DNA of 64,000 nt from Hermatobates lingyangjiaoensis (Eukaryota > Arthropoda > Insecta > Hemiptera > Hermatobatidae): positions 649,001 to 713,000 of the forward strand of contig JAPFBL010000222.1 in the NCBI GenBank assembly GCA_026182355.1. The letters are read 5' to 3'. Shown one piece after another: positions 36,500-47,851 of this stretch. The number at the start of each line of letters is the position of its first letter. Positions within the stretch are counted from its first letter, which is position 1. The position numbers and the translations under genes were made by a program. The notes below the pieces were generated by a model, which did not search any database, was not told the origin of the DNA, and saw only the letters and a program-made list of their open reading frames with translations.

Positions 36500-37290
36500 T
36501 ACATTAGCATAAAGAACACACAGAAATAAAACAGAAACTCACTACTATATTTCGATTGCCTCATCATCAGGAGGATAGAAACGAGTTGCTCCGCAGGCAA
36601 ACCAGGACTGGCCGGTGGTCTTGAAGAAACACTTAAACAGTGTAGCCAACTTACTGAGGGATGGTAGGCAAGGATAGATAAAGAAATAAAAGCAAAATAA
36701 ATTATAACAAATCGTGGAATCGTTTCATTTAATTAGTATATATGGTATATATATAAGTTATCTTTTGGGTCGAGTGGAAGGCTTTGTTTAAAAAAAATAA
36801 TATTTATTTGTTCCAAAAGATTAACAAATAGTTTAAAGATACTCTGTATGAACAACTTATTTTACATACACAGGGAAGTCTGAGAGCAATTTTACATGGA
36901 GAGTGTCACAATTACAATTATGTCAGTCTTTAATAATAAAAGGAGCTTTGGCCAAACCAGACTATGTTGATGCTACGTGAAGTATCAGGTCCTGACCGTC
37001 AAACAGGTGGACTGGAAAACAGGCTGGCTTCAGAGGTAGATCGTGGTGGTCTAAAGTCCTAGGGTAGCCTGACGAGTGGCAGCGTCTCCGTTGGCTTCTC
37101 AAGATGATCTTCGAAGAGGGTGGGGCCGGACGCCTATTTATGGGGTTTATTGGGCAAATCAGCATTGCTGACTCTTAGGTTCCCATTGGGAAAGTAGGCT
37201 AGACGTCATGGAGGAGGATTTCCGGAGTCTCAATGTGAGGCAATGGAGAAAATAGGCTAGACGACAGAGAAACTTGGTCTACTTGAACTG
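36500..37290. other. Repeat terminus and GC-richer block, unassigned
   Basis: 36530-36590 (minus) contains CCTGATGATGAGGC then AATCGAAATATAG, another CTGATGA...GAAA module. 36960-37260 is notably G+C-rich, with a duplicated AATAGGCTAGACG/GTAGGCTAGACG tag (37190 and 37250). A 67-residue minus-strand frame there is unrecognised. It may be the untranslated end of a retroelement. Confidence 0.4.
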
Positions 37291-37299
37291 CCAAGATAA

Positions 37300-37338
<39 letters not shown>

Positions 37339-37552
37339 ATTTCACATAAGCACGTGAAATAACAATCAATGATCAAACCACAATAAGAAATGAGAAAACA
37401 AGACCAAGATTTTCAACCGTAACAACCAGTCTACAGTCAGAGTCAAAAACCCAACCGATTGGGTTCGTCAGTTGGGTTTTTGACTCTGACGAAGACCGCT
37501 TGTTACGGTTGAAAGATCTTAGTCATGTTTTCCCATTTCTTATTGTCGTTTG

Positions 37553-37556
<4 letters not shown>
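37300..37556. repeat. PLE-terminus palindrome
   Basis: The left arm (about 37366-37456) and right arm (about 37471-37556) are diverged inverted copies. The right arm carries CTGACGA (37486-37492), hairpin GACCG/CGGTT, and GAAA (37511-37514). The outer left part has the CACGTG hairpin and abuts (TA)n at 37302-37335. Confidence 0.75.
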
Positions 37557-37595
<39 letters not shown>

Positions 37596-37703
37596 CGAGT
37601 CACCAATCTAACTCCATGCAAGACTCTTCGCCTCATCATAAAAATTCTTGAAATCTGGAATTGAGCTATGTATCTTACTATATTTGTGTTAGTATTATTA
37701 TTG

Positions 37704-37747
<44 letters not shown>

Positions 37748-37913
37748 AATTCCAATCAAAGGAAACACACAGAAATACACAGACATAACTCACATGACGA
37801 TGGTCTGATGACGACGATGGTCGAAATATCGATGAGAGTTATGTCTGTGTCTCTCTGTGTGTTTCCTTCGTTTTGAATTTATTTTATTTTAAAAAAGTTC
37901 GCTGGACCGTTTC

Positions 37914-37950
<37 letters not shown>
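37557..37950. repeat. Three (TA)n tracts around a CTGATGA...GAAA palindrome
   Basis: (TA)n occurs at 37557-37592, 37703-37742 and 37920-37950. Between the last two, 37763-37875 is an inverted repeat (CACAGACATAACTC / GAGTTATGTCTGTG) enclosing CTGATGA (37805-37811), the hairpin GAC-GATG-GTC, and GAAATATCGATGA. This is the closest match in the window to a hammerhead core. The Tyr-Ile-rich open frames here are artefacts of the TA runs. Confidence 0.75.
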
Positions 37951-37952
<2 letters not shown>

Positions 37953-38220
37953 CCCCCCAACCACCTCAACACATTTCACTTTCTTACATAAAGAAACTGT
38001 TTGTTTCAAAACTCATTTATATCTTGATAATGGCTGAGGATAGTAGGAACATGGACTCATTTAACATGTCAACAATCACTAACATATTGCATACTGTGGA
38101 TGTAATAACAAGCCCGTTATTTAGAAAACTTGAGAAACTTTTAAGAATGAAGTATCAGCAAAATCTCATCCTTTTTTTAACAATATATAAACAATAATAC
38201 ATATAACTAATATGTATAAC

Positions 38221-38338
38221 AAGAATTCACAAAAACAGGTAAAATAGCAATCAATTATGAAACCACAATATGAAATGGGGAAGTAAAACTAAGATCTTCC
38301 AACCGAAATAATTGGTCTTCATCAGAGTCAAAACCCAG
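38221..38338 (-). repeat. PLE-terminus repeat copy
   Basis: Minus strand: CTGATGAAGACC, hairpin region, GGTTGGAAGATCTTAG, CCCATTTC, then the outer segment with GATTGCTATTTTACC. It is a diverged copy of the family at 37.4 and 61.4 kb. Confidence 0.7.
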
Positions 38339-38344
38339 AAGAAT

Positions 38345-39335
38345 TTGTTTGTTGATTTTTCCTGCCTGTCCATAGTAAGGGTTGAGAACTGCTTGTTCAC
38401 AAATCCATTAATTCTTAATAGATAGTGCATCTTGAACTCTGGGAAACACCTTGTCAATAAGACCAAATACGCAATATATTCAATATCTACTTGCTGTATA
38501 TTTTCAGAATAAACATATCTGTGAAGCTAGCAAAATACAGCTTACAAGTTTATAACTTCGCTTCTACGCTGAATTTTCAATCCATTCAAAGCCTGTATTT
38601 TAAGATAAACATACACAAATATAGTGGCAAAGTGTCAGCTTGCTATGTTTCATGGTGATTGTGTTTACTTGTGACAAAGTTTTGTACTTTAAACGTCCAT
38701 AACATCGTTTTACGTTAAATGTCCAATCCTTTCAGAGACTATATTTAAAGATATACATGCAAAAATCTACTATTAAAGTTTCAGTTTAATATGTCTTATG
38801 TTGGCTGAGTACATTTGTGACAAAATCTTTGCGGACAAATCGACCGACAGACATTTTTCTAAGGGTGGATTCGGTTTCTCTAATTTATGAAACGTAAAGA
38901 AAACATGAAATGAGTGAGTTCTAAGAAATTTACAGACAAAACCTTTCTTTTATTAATACAGATTACCGATCACTTTATAATAATTTGTATTACTTCAACA
39001 TGTTATATATTTATGCGTTTGAATGTAATCGCATTGATGAAATTAAACTGTAACTTATAATAGTAATTTTTAAAAGAATAATTTTCTAAATAAATTATTT
39101 AGAAAATAATTTGTTACTCCCATACATTCACTGGTAGAAACCATCTGTCTTATAGTATGAATCATATTTTTTATTATTTGAAACTTTAACTGCAACTTCT
39201 TTTTATTCACCTGAAATTTTGTGCAGATATTCTACAATTGAGAAAGCACAAAACATCTATACCAGTATTTTAAATATAAAACGTCTTTCAAATTAGATAT
39301 TATATTCATTATCATTTTTTTTTATTGTAAACCCC
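38345..39335 (+). repeat. Dispersed repeat copy plus blocks Y and Z
   Basis: 38345-38975 matches 46006-46676 over about 630 bases, starting at TTTGTTTGTTGATTTTT and ending near TTTATTAATACAGAT. Blocks Y (39186-39262) and Z (39268-39325) follow and are shared with 41165-41325. Confidence 0.7.
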
Positions 39336-40559
39336 TGTATATCCTGTGTGACTGCAACAGTCGAGCCAACATATGCTAGTAACTTAAAAAGAAAAACTTT
39401 TTTTTATCATATTATGTAATAAATATTTTTTTCAAATATTTGTCAGTTACGTTATTATCCTGAATATGGCTATAAAATGGCCAATGTATTTAGCGGAAAA
39501 TAAAAATTTGTATTTCACAGTAACTGAAGATATTTATTTTATTTTTTTTTCTAATTATTACTCTCTCATATAGCAATAAGAGGCATATAAAGAATAAATT
39601 TATATTTCTCATTAAGTAAATGTATTCTAGCGGTAGTTAAAAGCCGTCTACAGCTTATATGATTACTTCCTAAAAAAACACATTGAAAAGATAACAGGCA
39701 TAAATATAGATAATTTATAAGTAAATGTGTAAAATAAAATGTACAATTAAATCGTGGAAATGTAATTTTATTTCTCTATCCAGCTTGAAAGTTACTAAAG
39801 AACTAATAACTTAAGGAGCACTACTAGAAGTATTAAGTCTTAAAGACTTGAATTATAGGTTTCTCAAGGAGCTTTACCTACCATATGGTCCACTCTTCCT
39901 TCTTACTCCCTTACACTATCCTATTTTTTTTTTACTTAAGTATATCTTTCTAATCTATTGGCCGCTCAATCTTAGTCTTTTTTTTTTGCTTCATTTACTT
40001 TTTATTCCAGTTTCTTTATTATATAATGAAGAATAATACTTTTTTTTATGTTCAACGGGTTTCGAACACATTCTTCATGATGCTGTATCCAAAATGAAAA
40101 GCAAACCAGAGACTATTTAGAAATTATTTAGCTTACAAATACACACAGTGAAAACAATATAGGTAATTGCATACAGCCTGTTGAGATAGTTGAATTAACT
40201 GACTAGTTGAAGAACAATGAGAATGGGACAAGGCGGCAATAATACATTTTAGATGTTGAGGGCTTTTAAAAATGACATCTGTCTTATAGTATATCAAAAG
40301 AATTTCTTCTTTAGGTTTACAGCTAAAAAAAATATACATATCTGTGAGCTTTAAGAACATGAGAGTAAAATTTGAAATTGAATGCATTATATAAACATCG
40401 AATAGTACTTTTGAGGGTTTTAACAAAAGAATTGCTAAGAGAAGAAGTGACTTAATCCTAAACATTAATAAAACATGACAACATACTGAAACATGAACTA
40501 ATTTATAAGTAACAAAGATTTTTATTTACCTGCGCTAAATAAAATTTTTAAATACCTGA
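39336..40559. other. AT-rich, no gene recognised
   Basis: Long T-runs and short unrecognised open frames (39848-40036 plus; 40133-40465 minus, 110 residues). The latter has no motif I know and shows no coding-like pattern. A GAAAC-module terminus lies at 40050-40085. Confidence 0.4.
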
Positions 40560-40605
40560 GGATGAATTAACACTAAGTGTTTGAAAGGCATTGTTAATTT
40601 TTATA
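40560..40605 (+). repeat. Single GAAA-module terminus
   Basis: CTGAGGATGAATT is followed by the perfect hairpin AACAC-TAA-GTGTT and then TGAAAGGCATTG, the same arrangement as in the 42.1-42.3 kb insertion. A related copy faces the other way at 40050-40085 (minus: ATGAAGAATGTGTTCGAAAC). The two may bound a 0.5-kb insertion. Confidence 0.45.
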
Positions 40606-40891
40606 TTATAATCTTTCATTGTGTAGAGACGTCATTTTTAAATCCCTCACTATGATTAAATACAACAGTATAACATACTGCACAAGTAATGAACATTTGA
40701 GAAGTATAAACACAAATATGATGTATTAGACTGCATACCAAACGTATTAAGTATAATAAATCCATTTAAGAATATGTAAATTATAAATATCCGTATTGTG
40801 TTAATTATAAAAACATTTAGATAGTTCAGGATAAGCATTATTTATGTTCTTAGAGACAGGTCTAAATATATATAAATACTTAATTTGTGAT

Positions 40892-40958
40892 AAATACTTG
40901 TGACAAGTATTTTTAATAAATACTTGTGACAAGTATTTTTAATAAATACTTGTGACAA
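40892..40958 (+). repeat. 26-bp tandem repeat, self-complementary
   Basis: About 2.6 units of 26 bases; each unit contains the palindrome ATACTTGTGACAAGTAT. It leads directly into the ACTTGTGACAAA motif of the dispersed repeat at 40960, as if the repeat's own boundary had been amplified. Confidence 0.75.
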
Positions 40959-41330
40959 AATTTTTGCGGACAAATCGACAGACAGACATTTTTCTAAAGG
41001 TGGATTCGGTTTCTCTAATTTATGAAACGTAAAGAAAACATGAAATAAGTGAGTTCTAAGAAATTTATAGACAAAACCTTTCTTTTATTAATACAGATTA
41101 CCGATCACTTTATAATAATTTGATTACTTCAACATGTATATATATAAAGTGACAACATACATATTTTAAATATAAAACGTCTTTCAAATTAGATATTATA
41201 TTCATTATCATTTTTTTTTCTTCATTGAATTACATTCAATTTGTACCTTTAACTGCAACTTATTTTGATTCACCTGAAATTTTGTGCAGCTATTCTACAA
41301 TTTAGAAAGCACAAAACATTTACTTTAACA
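40945..41330 (+). repeat. Duplicate of 38820-39330 with changed block order
   Basis: Block X (GCGGACAAATCGAC to AATAATTTG...CAACATG, 40965-41140) is followed by block Z (AAATATAAAACGTCTTTC, 41165-41222) and then block Y (TTTAACTGCAACTT, 41247-41325). In the 38.8-39.3 kb copy the order is X, Y, Z. Confidence 0.7.
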
Positions 41331-41599
41331 GTACTATATTTGTACTGATATTGATTAGACAGTAATCAGTCCGTACCCTAAATGTGATCATACCATGAGT
41401 AATCGGTTATACGCCATGTGAGTAATTTATAAATGGAATTTTAAAAAATGTAATGCTCAGTTAAATTTTAGACAATCAAGTTATAGGGTTTCATATAATG
41501 ACAATATAAAAAACTGTGGATACTGAACATGAAACTGATAATGCTATAGAAGAAATGTGTGTACGCAAAACACTGGAACTTATAGTTCATTAAATGAAT

Positions 41600-42815
41600 T
41601 GTATGACAACAAATGTTCCTTGCATCCATGTTTTTTGATTGGTTTAATCCTTTTCATGATGCCCAGGAAGACAATCGATAGGATAAACACTTGGGTCACC
41701 CACTGGGTGAAAAAAGGATAAAAATATCAACAAAATCAGTAATCAGATTTCATCTGACCAAAAGTTATGTATTCGTCAGATTGCTGAAATTGTACAAATT
41801 AATAAAGAACCCGTACGGCAAATTTGGAATGACAATTTTATAACAATAAAATTTTATTTAATATAATTATATAATTAATTATATTTTATAAAATATAATT
41901 TTATAACAACTTTCAAATTCAAAAAGTTAGTGCCAAATTGTTACCTAAAACTTTCATGTTTGAACAACAACAAAAATATCCAAAAATATTTGTACTGATA
42001 CTTTGACTGCCGTTGAAAACTATCTCAACTTCATTGCTTGTGCAATCTGTTACAGTGTAGTATTTGCTCAAATTGGAGAATTCCAAAAAAAATTACGTCT
42101 CCACAGAAAAAAAAGTTTAGTATTAAAACTAACAACTGTTTTGAACACTTAGTGTTTCTCTTCAGGTTTACGTCTAAAAACCTGTATTCAATTTAAAATA
42201 ATTCAGTCTTTTGTTCTTAATGTTCACATAGATGTATATTTTATTTAGATGTAAACTTGAAAAAGAACACTAAATGTTCGAAACGCGTTGTTAGTTTTGA
42301 TATTGAATTTTTTTTTTTTTTGTGTGGAGACGTAATTTTTGTAATTCCTCACTATCTCAACTTGTTGTAAAGGCTAATAAAATGAGGTTATCGTGGTTTT
42401 TTTACTGACAATATTGAAACAAAACCCCTACTTATAGCACTGGAAAAGTCTATTTTTCCCAAGTGCTAAAAAATCTCGAAGCACAAATCGAAATTGGACG
42501 TAATGATGATTGTTTTCTTTGATATTCATGAGATTGTGTACCATCACTGAATTTCTTAAATGTCAAACTGTTAATGAACATTACTACTTTCCTGTTCTTT
42601 TTGAACTCCATAAAGGAATGGAAAGAATTGTGTAGGAAAATGTCATGGGTTTCCCACCAAGACAATTCGTCTTCTCATTCCTCATTGCCTGTCAAGAGGT
42701 TTCTAACTGAGTACAGCATTAAACTGTCAGACCAACCTGCTTATTGGCCGGATCTTGTGTCGTATGACTTCTATCTTCTTTCAAATTTAAAATCAACATT
42801 AAAAAGAACATGATT
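41600..42815 (+). pseudogene. Mariner-family transposase relic
   Basis: Pieces of a mariner transposase occur in the right order in shifting frames: FDWFNPF..AQED (41630-41670), IRQIAEIVQINKEPVRQI (about 41770-41830), an AKLLPK segment (about 41935), TAVENYLNF (about 42005), VFFDIHEIVYHH (42508-42545), and from 42645 SWVSHQDNSSSHSS and PDLVSYDFYLLSNLK. The last two correspond to the second and third catalytic Asp blocks (HxDNA...H and PDLAPxDF). Multiple stops and frameshifts make it dead. It is interrupted at about 42075-42350 by a palindromic repeat and at 41850-41905 by an AT palindrome. The terminal inverted repeats were not located. Confidence 0.82.
42075..42350. mobile_element. Palindromic insertion inside the mariner relic
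   Basis: Inverted ends AATTACGTCTCCACA (42091-42105) and TGTGGAGACGTAATT (about 42324-42338) enclose two facing modules. One (minus, 42130-42175) reads CTGAAGAGA, hairpin AACACTAAGTGTT, then AAAAC. The other (plus, 42250-42300) reads CTTGAAAAA, hairpin GAACACTAAATGTTC, then GAAACGCGTTG. Mariner sequence resumes on both sides, so this is a later insertion of a GAAAC-module element. Confidence 0.65.
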
Positions 42816-44245
42816 TGGGTCCATTGAAGCTGCTGAAAAGAAAGCGATACCTCCAGAAGGAGCTAGCTAATACAAGAAAACTTCTAATAATGATTCAAAC
42901 AAAAGAAGAATTATATGGAGTATTCCTGGGACAAGAGAAGTGTATAGTGTACTGAAAATGATAACAAGTAAAGAATTATAGAATCACAATAAAATGTTTT
43001 AGAGCATTAGTCTAGTCTCATCTCGTATTACGTCTCTAAACGTCAATGAAGTAATGAAGCTATCTTTTTGATATAATTAAATTCATTTGTGCAAACAATT
43101 AAATTTACAATTAAAAAACAAAAAAAAATGCAAACTCAGATATGTGTACACCCTTATTCATTGATCTCTTAAATAGTAGAAACTAAATGTGTATAGAGGA
43201 ACTACCAATTTTTTTGTTTGGTTCACTTTTATTTTGAACATCCCAAAAATGATAAAATCGCTGTTTGTATGCCTACATTTTTGTGTAGAATATTAATTAA
43301 TTCCTTTGAACACCGTAATGATATAATTTACTCGTCTCGTAAATCCATGACCTAACTTTTATGTAAAATTAATTAAAATATAATAACTCTTATTAAATAG
43401 AACCTAATATGATCGTGAATAAATCATCACAATTTTAAATGAAATAATTTTGAGTATTCAGTATTTAAATATACATAATATGGTACAATAAGAACTCTTA
43501 ATGGTTTAGAGTATACGAAGTATATAGTATATTGCACACAACAATTTACATTAATTTAATTTACATTTCATTAATAAATGAATATTATAAAACTATCTGC
43601 AAGATTTATTAACTGGGAGATGACGTCATTCTCATTTGTTCCCAAACTCTTTTGTTTTACTCTGTCTTTGCCAAACCAATCATGTTTTTTTTTCTTTTCG
43701 TTGTCTTTTATTCCTTTTAAAACACAACTCTGAATTCCTTCCCTCAATATTATATGTCTTCGTTTTTCAGCATTCTTCACTCATTGTGTGAATCTGACAA
43801 CAACAAATTACTTTACCATAAGATTTTAGTCAATTTATGTATTTTTCTTAAAAATACCTGCACAATGGTCTTTTTTCGTTAATATCCTTATTCTCTTTTT
43901 AATATAGATATAATGCCTGAACCTTTCCAAACTATTTGGTAATGTATTACAATTTTTCATAATATGTCATAATGATAAGCCTTATAAACGAAAACAGTTT
44001 CACTAATGTTTCCTTCTGTTCCTATAAAACCTAGCAATACCCAACAGTCCTTTCACTTCCAGTCACTCCACTCCAAGCACCTCATGAAAAAGAATGATAT
44101 TAATAAACATTCCCTATCTGCCTTCATAAAGTTGCTACTAATTATGCACATGGGCGACAATACACAACTACTTGAAGGATTAATTTCCCAATAGTAGCAA
44201 TTTAATAGTTCCCTTTTAATTTAATCACTAGTCACGTTTTACCTG
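42816..44245. other. AT-rich, mostly featureless
   Basis: Short frames at 43571-43780 (minus, Lys-rich) and 44006-44194 (plus) match nothing I recognise. The 3' end and inverted repeat of the neighbouring mariner relic may extend into 42820-43030 but could not be delimited. Confidence 0.4.
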
Positions 44246-44465
44246 TTGATACTCTTTACGTCCTATACACAGGAGGAATGCACTGATTCTATTTACTTTA
44301 GTGATCTCACCACACCTGGTCTATTGACTATTTGTAAGACCAGTTTCAGACTAAACAACATAGCAGATGTAGTTTGCATACTAAAACCAGGAAAAGGTAT
44401 CAATGCCAAGGTAAACACTGTGAATCTATCAGTTTATTTTTATTTATGTTCAACTGTAGATAATT
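44246..44465 (+). pseudogene. Possible LINE RT N-terminal fragment
   Basis: A 73-residue frame includes LLTICKTSFRLNNIADVVCILKPGKG. This looks like the segment before RT motif 1 in non-LTR elements (L..L.....P..W..A.VV.I.KPGK). The expected following YRPISL motif is not recognisable. The Trp is replaced and nothing upstream is clear, so this is only a suggestion. Confidence 0.35.
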
Positions 44466-44516
44466 AACAGGCATTTTAGTGGAATGTTACGTGCAATGGG
44501 ACATTTTATATATTAA

Positions 44517-44855
44517 CTAGCAAACGTACCCGTCTTTGACGGAATCAAAAATTCTATTATACTTGGTATTCCAAAATATCAATTATAGTATTATACTAAT
44601 ACTACAATTAGAAGTTATAGAATAGTAGAAAATACCATTATTAGTACAGTGCTAAAAAAAAGCCTCTGTATACAAAGATTAGATTTTAAGTTAGACATAC
44701 ACAAATCTACAATCAATGTTTCAGCTTTATATGTCTTATGGTAGCAATATTTTGTGGACAAACCGGCAGACAGAAATTATTCTAAGGGTACATGTGGCTA
44801 CTCTGAAGTATGAAACGTAAAGAAAACTTGAAATGAGTTAGTTCTAATTAACGTG
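44517..44855 (+). repeat. Internally deleted copy of the 1.4-kb dispersed repeat
   Basis: It shares the TAGCAAACGTACCCG start and the ATAGTAGAAAATACCATTATT block with 45243-45420, and the ACACAAATCTAC...GAAACGTAAAGAAAAC end with 46450-46620. The middle is missing. Confidence 0.65.
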
Positions 44856-44876
44856 CTCCCAGTCAAAAGCTAGCAC

Positions 44877-45235
44877 GCAAGCCACTGGGCTACTCTCGTT
44901 CCATACCTTACTTTATTACCAGTGTTTATATTACGCAAATATTAAATTAAAAAAAAATATTTTTGTTGTGTTTATTTATAATACATTTGCACTACTGTCA
45001 TCGGCGAGCAAGCAAGCTACTGGCAACCCTGGCTAGATCCCTTTACTTTATTACCATCTTTTATATTATCCACATTTTAATTCAAAAAAATATTTGTTTG
45101 TTACATTTATTTATAATACATTTGCACTACTGTCATCGGCGATCACGCAAGCCACTGGGCTACTCTGGTCCCATACCTTACATTATTACCAGTGTATTTA
45201 TTAAGCAAATATTAAATTAAAAAAAAGTTGACAGT
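44877..45235 (-). repeat. ~140-bp tandem repeat with tRNA-like box
   Basis: About two and a half units: 44877-45006, 45007-45148 and 45149-45235. Each has CAAGC..(A/T)CTGGG on the plus strand, a TTATTACCA(G/T) block, and TACATTTGCACTACTGTCATCGG. On the minus strand the GAGTAGCCCAGTGGCTTGCGTG segment resembles a Pol III A box, like the SINE head elsewhere in this window. It is sandwiched between two copies of the 1.4-kb dispersed repeat. Confidence 0.65.
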
Positions 45236-45242
45236 TATATAT

Positions 45243-46680
45243 AATACATAGCAAACGTACCCGTCTTTGACGGAATCAGAAGTTCCTGTTTTGGTTTATT
45301 GCCGTGTGCCTATTGCCTTTCGGCTATACCACGGAGGAATCAGAATTTCCGTCATTTTTGGTATTTCAAAATGTCATTAGAAATTATAGAATAGTAGAAA
45401 ATACCATTATTACTACAGTGTTAAACAAATGCCTCCAGCTTATACAATACATTAGCTGTCTGTCCTTCAGGTTCATGGTAGAAAAAAGAGTTGAAACCTC
45501 TGACCGTTGAGCATGTAAACTACATTTGACCATGTGAGAAAAACTTGGTTTTGCTACCTTGTATTCCTGCGTTAGATGAAGTCTCCCTTTGCGACTTAGT
45601 TAACGTCATTGCGAAATAGACTCTGACCGGACTTTGCAATCATTTCAACGTAAACAGACAGTGGCTCGGAATCAATGGTATGTGAAGTATACACACAGAC
45701 TCCCCAATACCACATCCAGTCATTATGTCCGCCTCTATGGCATATCTGTGTAGAGCACGAACTCAGAGTCGTGTCCCGTTGCACAGTTTTGGGGCACTCA
45801 TGTTTCGTAACATGAAATTTGTTACTGCTACTAAATTGTAGCATGATTGGTGCTCTACTTTAAGTTTTTACTCATGAGCAGGCAGTCCAGGAGAAATAAA
45901 TTCAGAGTCAAGAAATTCAATTAGATAATCAACTGCTTCTTCGTCACTAATCCAATCTCTTTACTGACTTGTAAGTTCTTTCCTCGGCTTCATATAGCGT
46001 AAGAACTTGTTTGTTGATTTTTTCTCCCTGTTCATATTAAGAGTTGAGAATTGCTCGTTTACAAAACATTTATTCTCAATAGAGTGTACATCCTTAACTC
46101 TGTGAAACACCATTTCAATGATGTCAAATACGCAATATATTCATATGCTCAATTGAAATTAAAATCAACTAACAATACCTACTTGCCACACCTGTGTATT
46201 TTCAAAACAAACTTGTCTGTGAAGTTAAGAAAATATAGCTAAAAGCCCCATAACTTCGCTTCTGTACTGAATTAATAATCTATTTAGAGCCCATATTTTA
46301 AGTTAGGCACACACAAATCCAGTGTCAATGTTTCAGCTCGCTATGTCTTATGGTGGCTGAGTTTACTTGTGACAAACATATTTGCGTTAAACGTCCATAA
46401 CTTCACTTCTACGTTGAATTTCCAATCAATTCATAGCCTATATTTTAAGTTAGACCTACACAAATCTACTGTAAAAGTTTCAGCTTTATATGTCTTATGG
46501 TAGCTGAGTTTACCTGTGACAAAGTTTTGCGGACAAACCGACAAACCGACAAACCGACAGAAATTTTTCTAAGGGTGGATTCGGTTTCTCCAATGTATGA
46601 AACGTAAAGAAAACTTGAAATGAGTCAGTTCTAAGCAATGTACAGACAAAATCATTATTTTATTTATAAAGATTTCTATA
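45243..46680 (+). mobile_element. Dispersed 1.4-kb repeat, longest copy
   Basis: It starts at TAGCAAACGTACCCGTCTTT, which is also the start of the copy at 44517. It ends near TTTATTTATAAAGAT after a conserved block containing GACAAACCGACA and AAACGTAAAGAAAAC. The second half (46006-46676) matches 38345-38975. The interior 45560-45890 is richer in G+C, and an 82-residue minus-strand frame there is unrecognised. The 9-base unit GACAAACCG is tandemly repeated at 46530-46560. The layout resembles a non-autonomous element or a LINE 3' end, but no transposase, RT or clear target duplication is visible. Confidence 0.6.
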
Positions 46681-46750
46681 TCAATCACGATAACTGACAG
46701 AGAGATCTCTACACCATTTGATTGCTAGAACTGGGAGGATCTCTACAATG

Positions 46751-47015
46751 AAAAATTACCTTAGCAGTATTTTTGGATATCGAGAGTGCCTTTGACAACA
46801 CCTGCAATGAATTTTTAGCTCTAACTGTTATCCAGAAAAGGATAGATTCCCTCATCTGCGCATAGAAAAGTCTGTGTTGGCAGATATACAAATAATCATG
46901 AAACTGTGTTCGGCAAAAGTGACGATCAGGTCATGCAGTGGATGTATGCAAAGAGAATTTGTTTCTTTTCTTCTGTTGAACCTAGTCGGTGTTGATATAA
47001 TTGTGAATCTAACAG
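46751..47015 (+). pseudogene. Non-LTR reverse transcriptase fragment with catalytic block
   Basis: A plus-strand frame reads LAVFLDIESAFDN, the RT motif holding the first catalytic Asp. After several stops and a frame change comes KVTIRSCSGC, in the place of the usual RGCPQGGVLSP block, where the Pro-Gln-Gly is already mutated. The order and spacing fit a LINE of the group with a DIEGAFDNT motif. The YxDD block is not found. It is a dead fragment about 265 bp long. Confidence 0.6.
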
Positions 47016-47851
47016 ACATGGAATCTACGTTCAAGATTTAAATAAAGAGCATTTTCAAGGTAAATGCATAACTGATGGCTGTAATAATTTCTTATTAAAA
47101 TCATAATGAATTCTATTTTACAATCATATCCGACTAATAACATCAATCTGTATGTCAACAAAACAAACAAACCTTTTCCTGGTATAATGTCACCACTGTT
47201 CTTTGTCATGTTGAGGGGAACTGGGTGAAATGTTAAGAAGAGAAGGGCATCTTTTACCTCACAACTGTTACATGGTATACTACCCACACTCCACAGTACT
47301 CGTACTTTCTACAATCAGCTTCTTACGGTCTTAACAACTTCTAAGATGAAACCGTCCTATTCTACATCCGCACAATATTATCCTTGGCCGCTAGTTATAT
47401 TTCAATCACCACCACTCAATAAAGTAACACGGTTTTGAAAGCCATCTCTGCTATAGAGTTATCATCTGCTATGATGAGTAACTTTTTCGACGCTGCTGAG
47501 GCTCATGATTGAGTTAAAGACGAAAGCTGTCTGTACAGTTTTAATGACACCCTTTCCTTAAGCTATTACATGATGTTTTGTAACTAATTCATTGATAGAT
47601 ATTTATGGTGTGCAAAGTTGCTACTTTTTTCTGCTTTTTCCTAGAAAACTGTCGCATCACTGTGCATCTCAATAACTTCTACTCTATACCTGGTTTGATA
47701 TAAGAGCGTGTGCCCAGTTTATTCAGCTATATCACGAATAATAGCAGAACATATCGATGCTTTTATCGTGAAAGCTCTTTTGCCGTATCTCGGAGGTAAC
47801 AACCCTAGCTAAAGATAGAGGAAAACAGCCTACGGGAACACCCGAGGTGGA
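47016..47851. other. Unassigned sequence between two LINE relics
   Basis: No motif recognised. Moderately mixed composition with multiple stops in every frame. It may hold further eroded LINE sequence, given the relics on both sides. Confidence 0.35.

Noticed and set aside
37523..37876. Tyr-Ile-rich open frames on both strands
   Set aside because: They are translations of (TA)n tracts. The same applies at 51.1-51.4, 59.8-60.1 and 60.7-61.0 kb.
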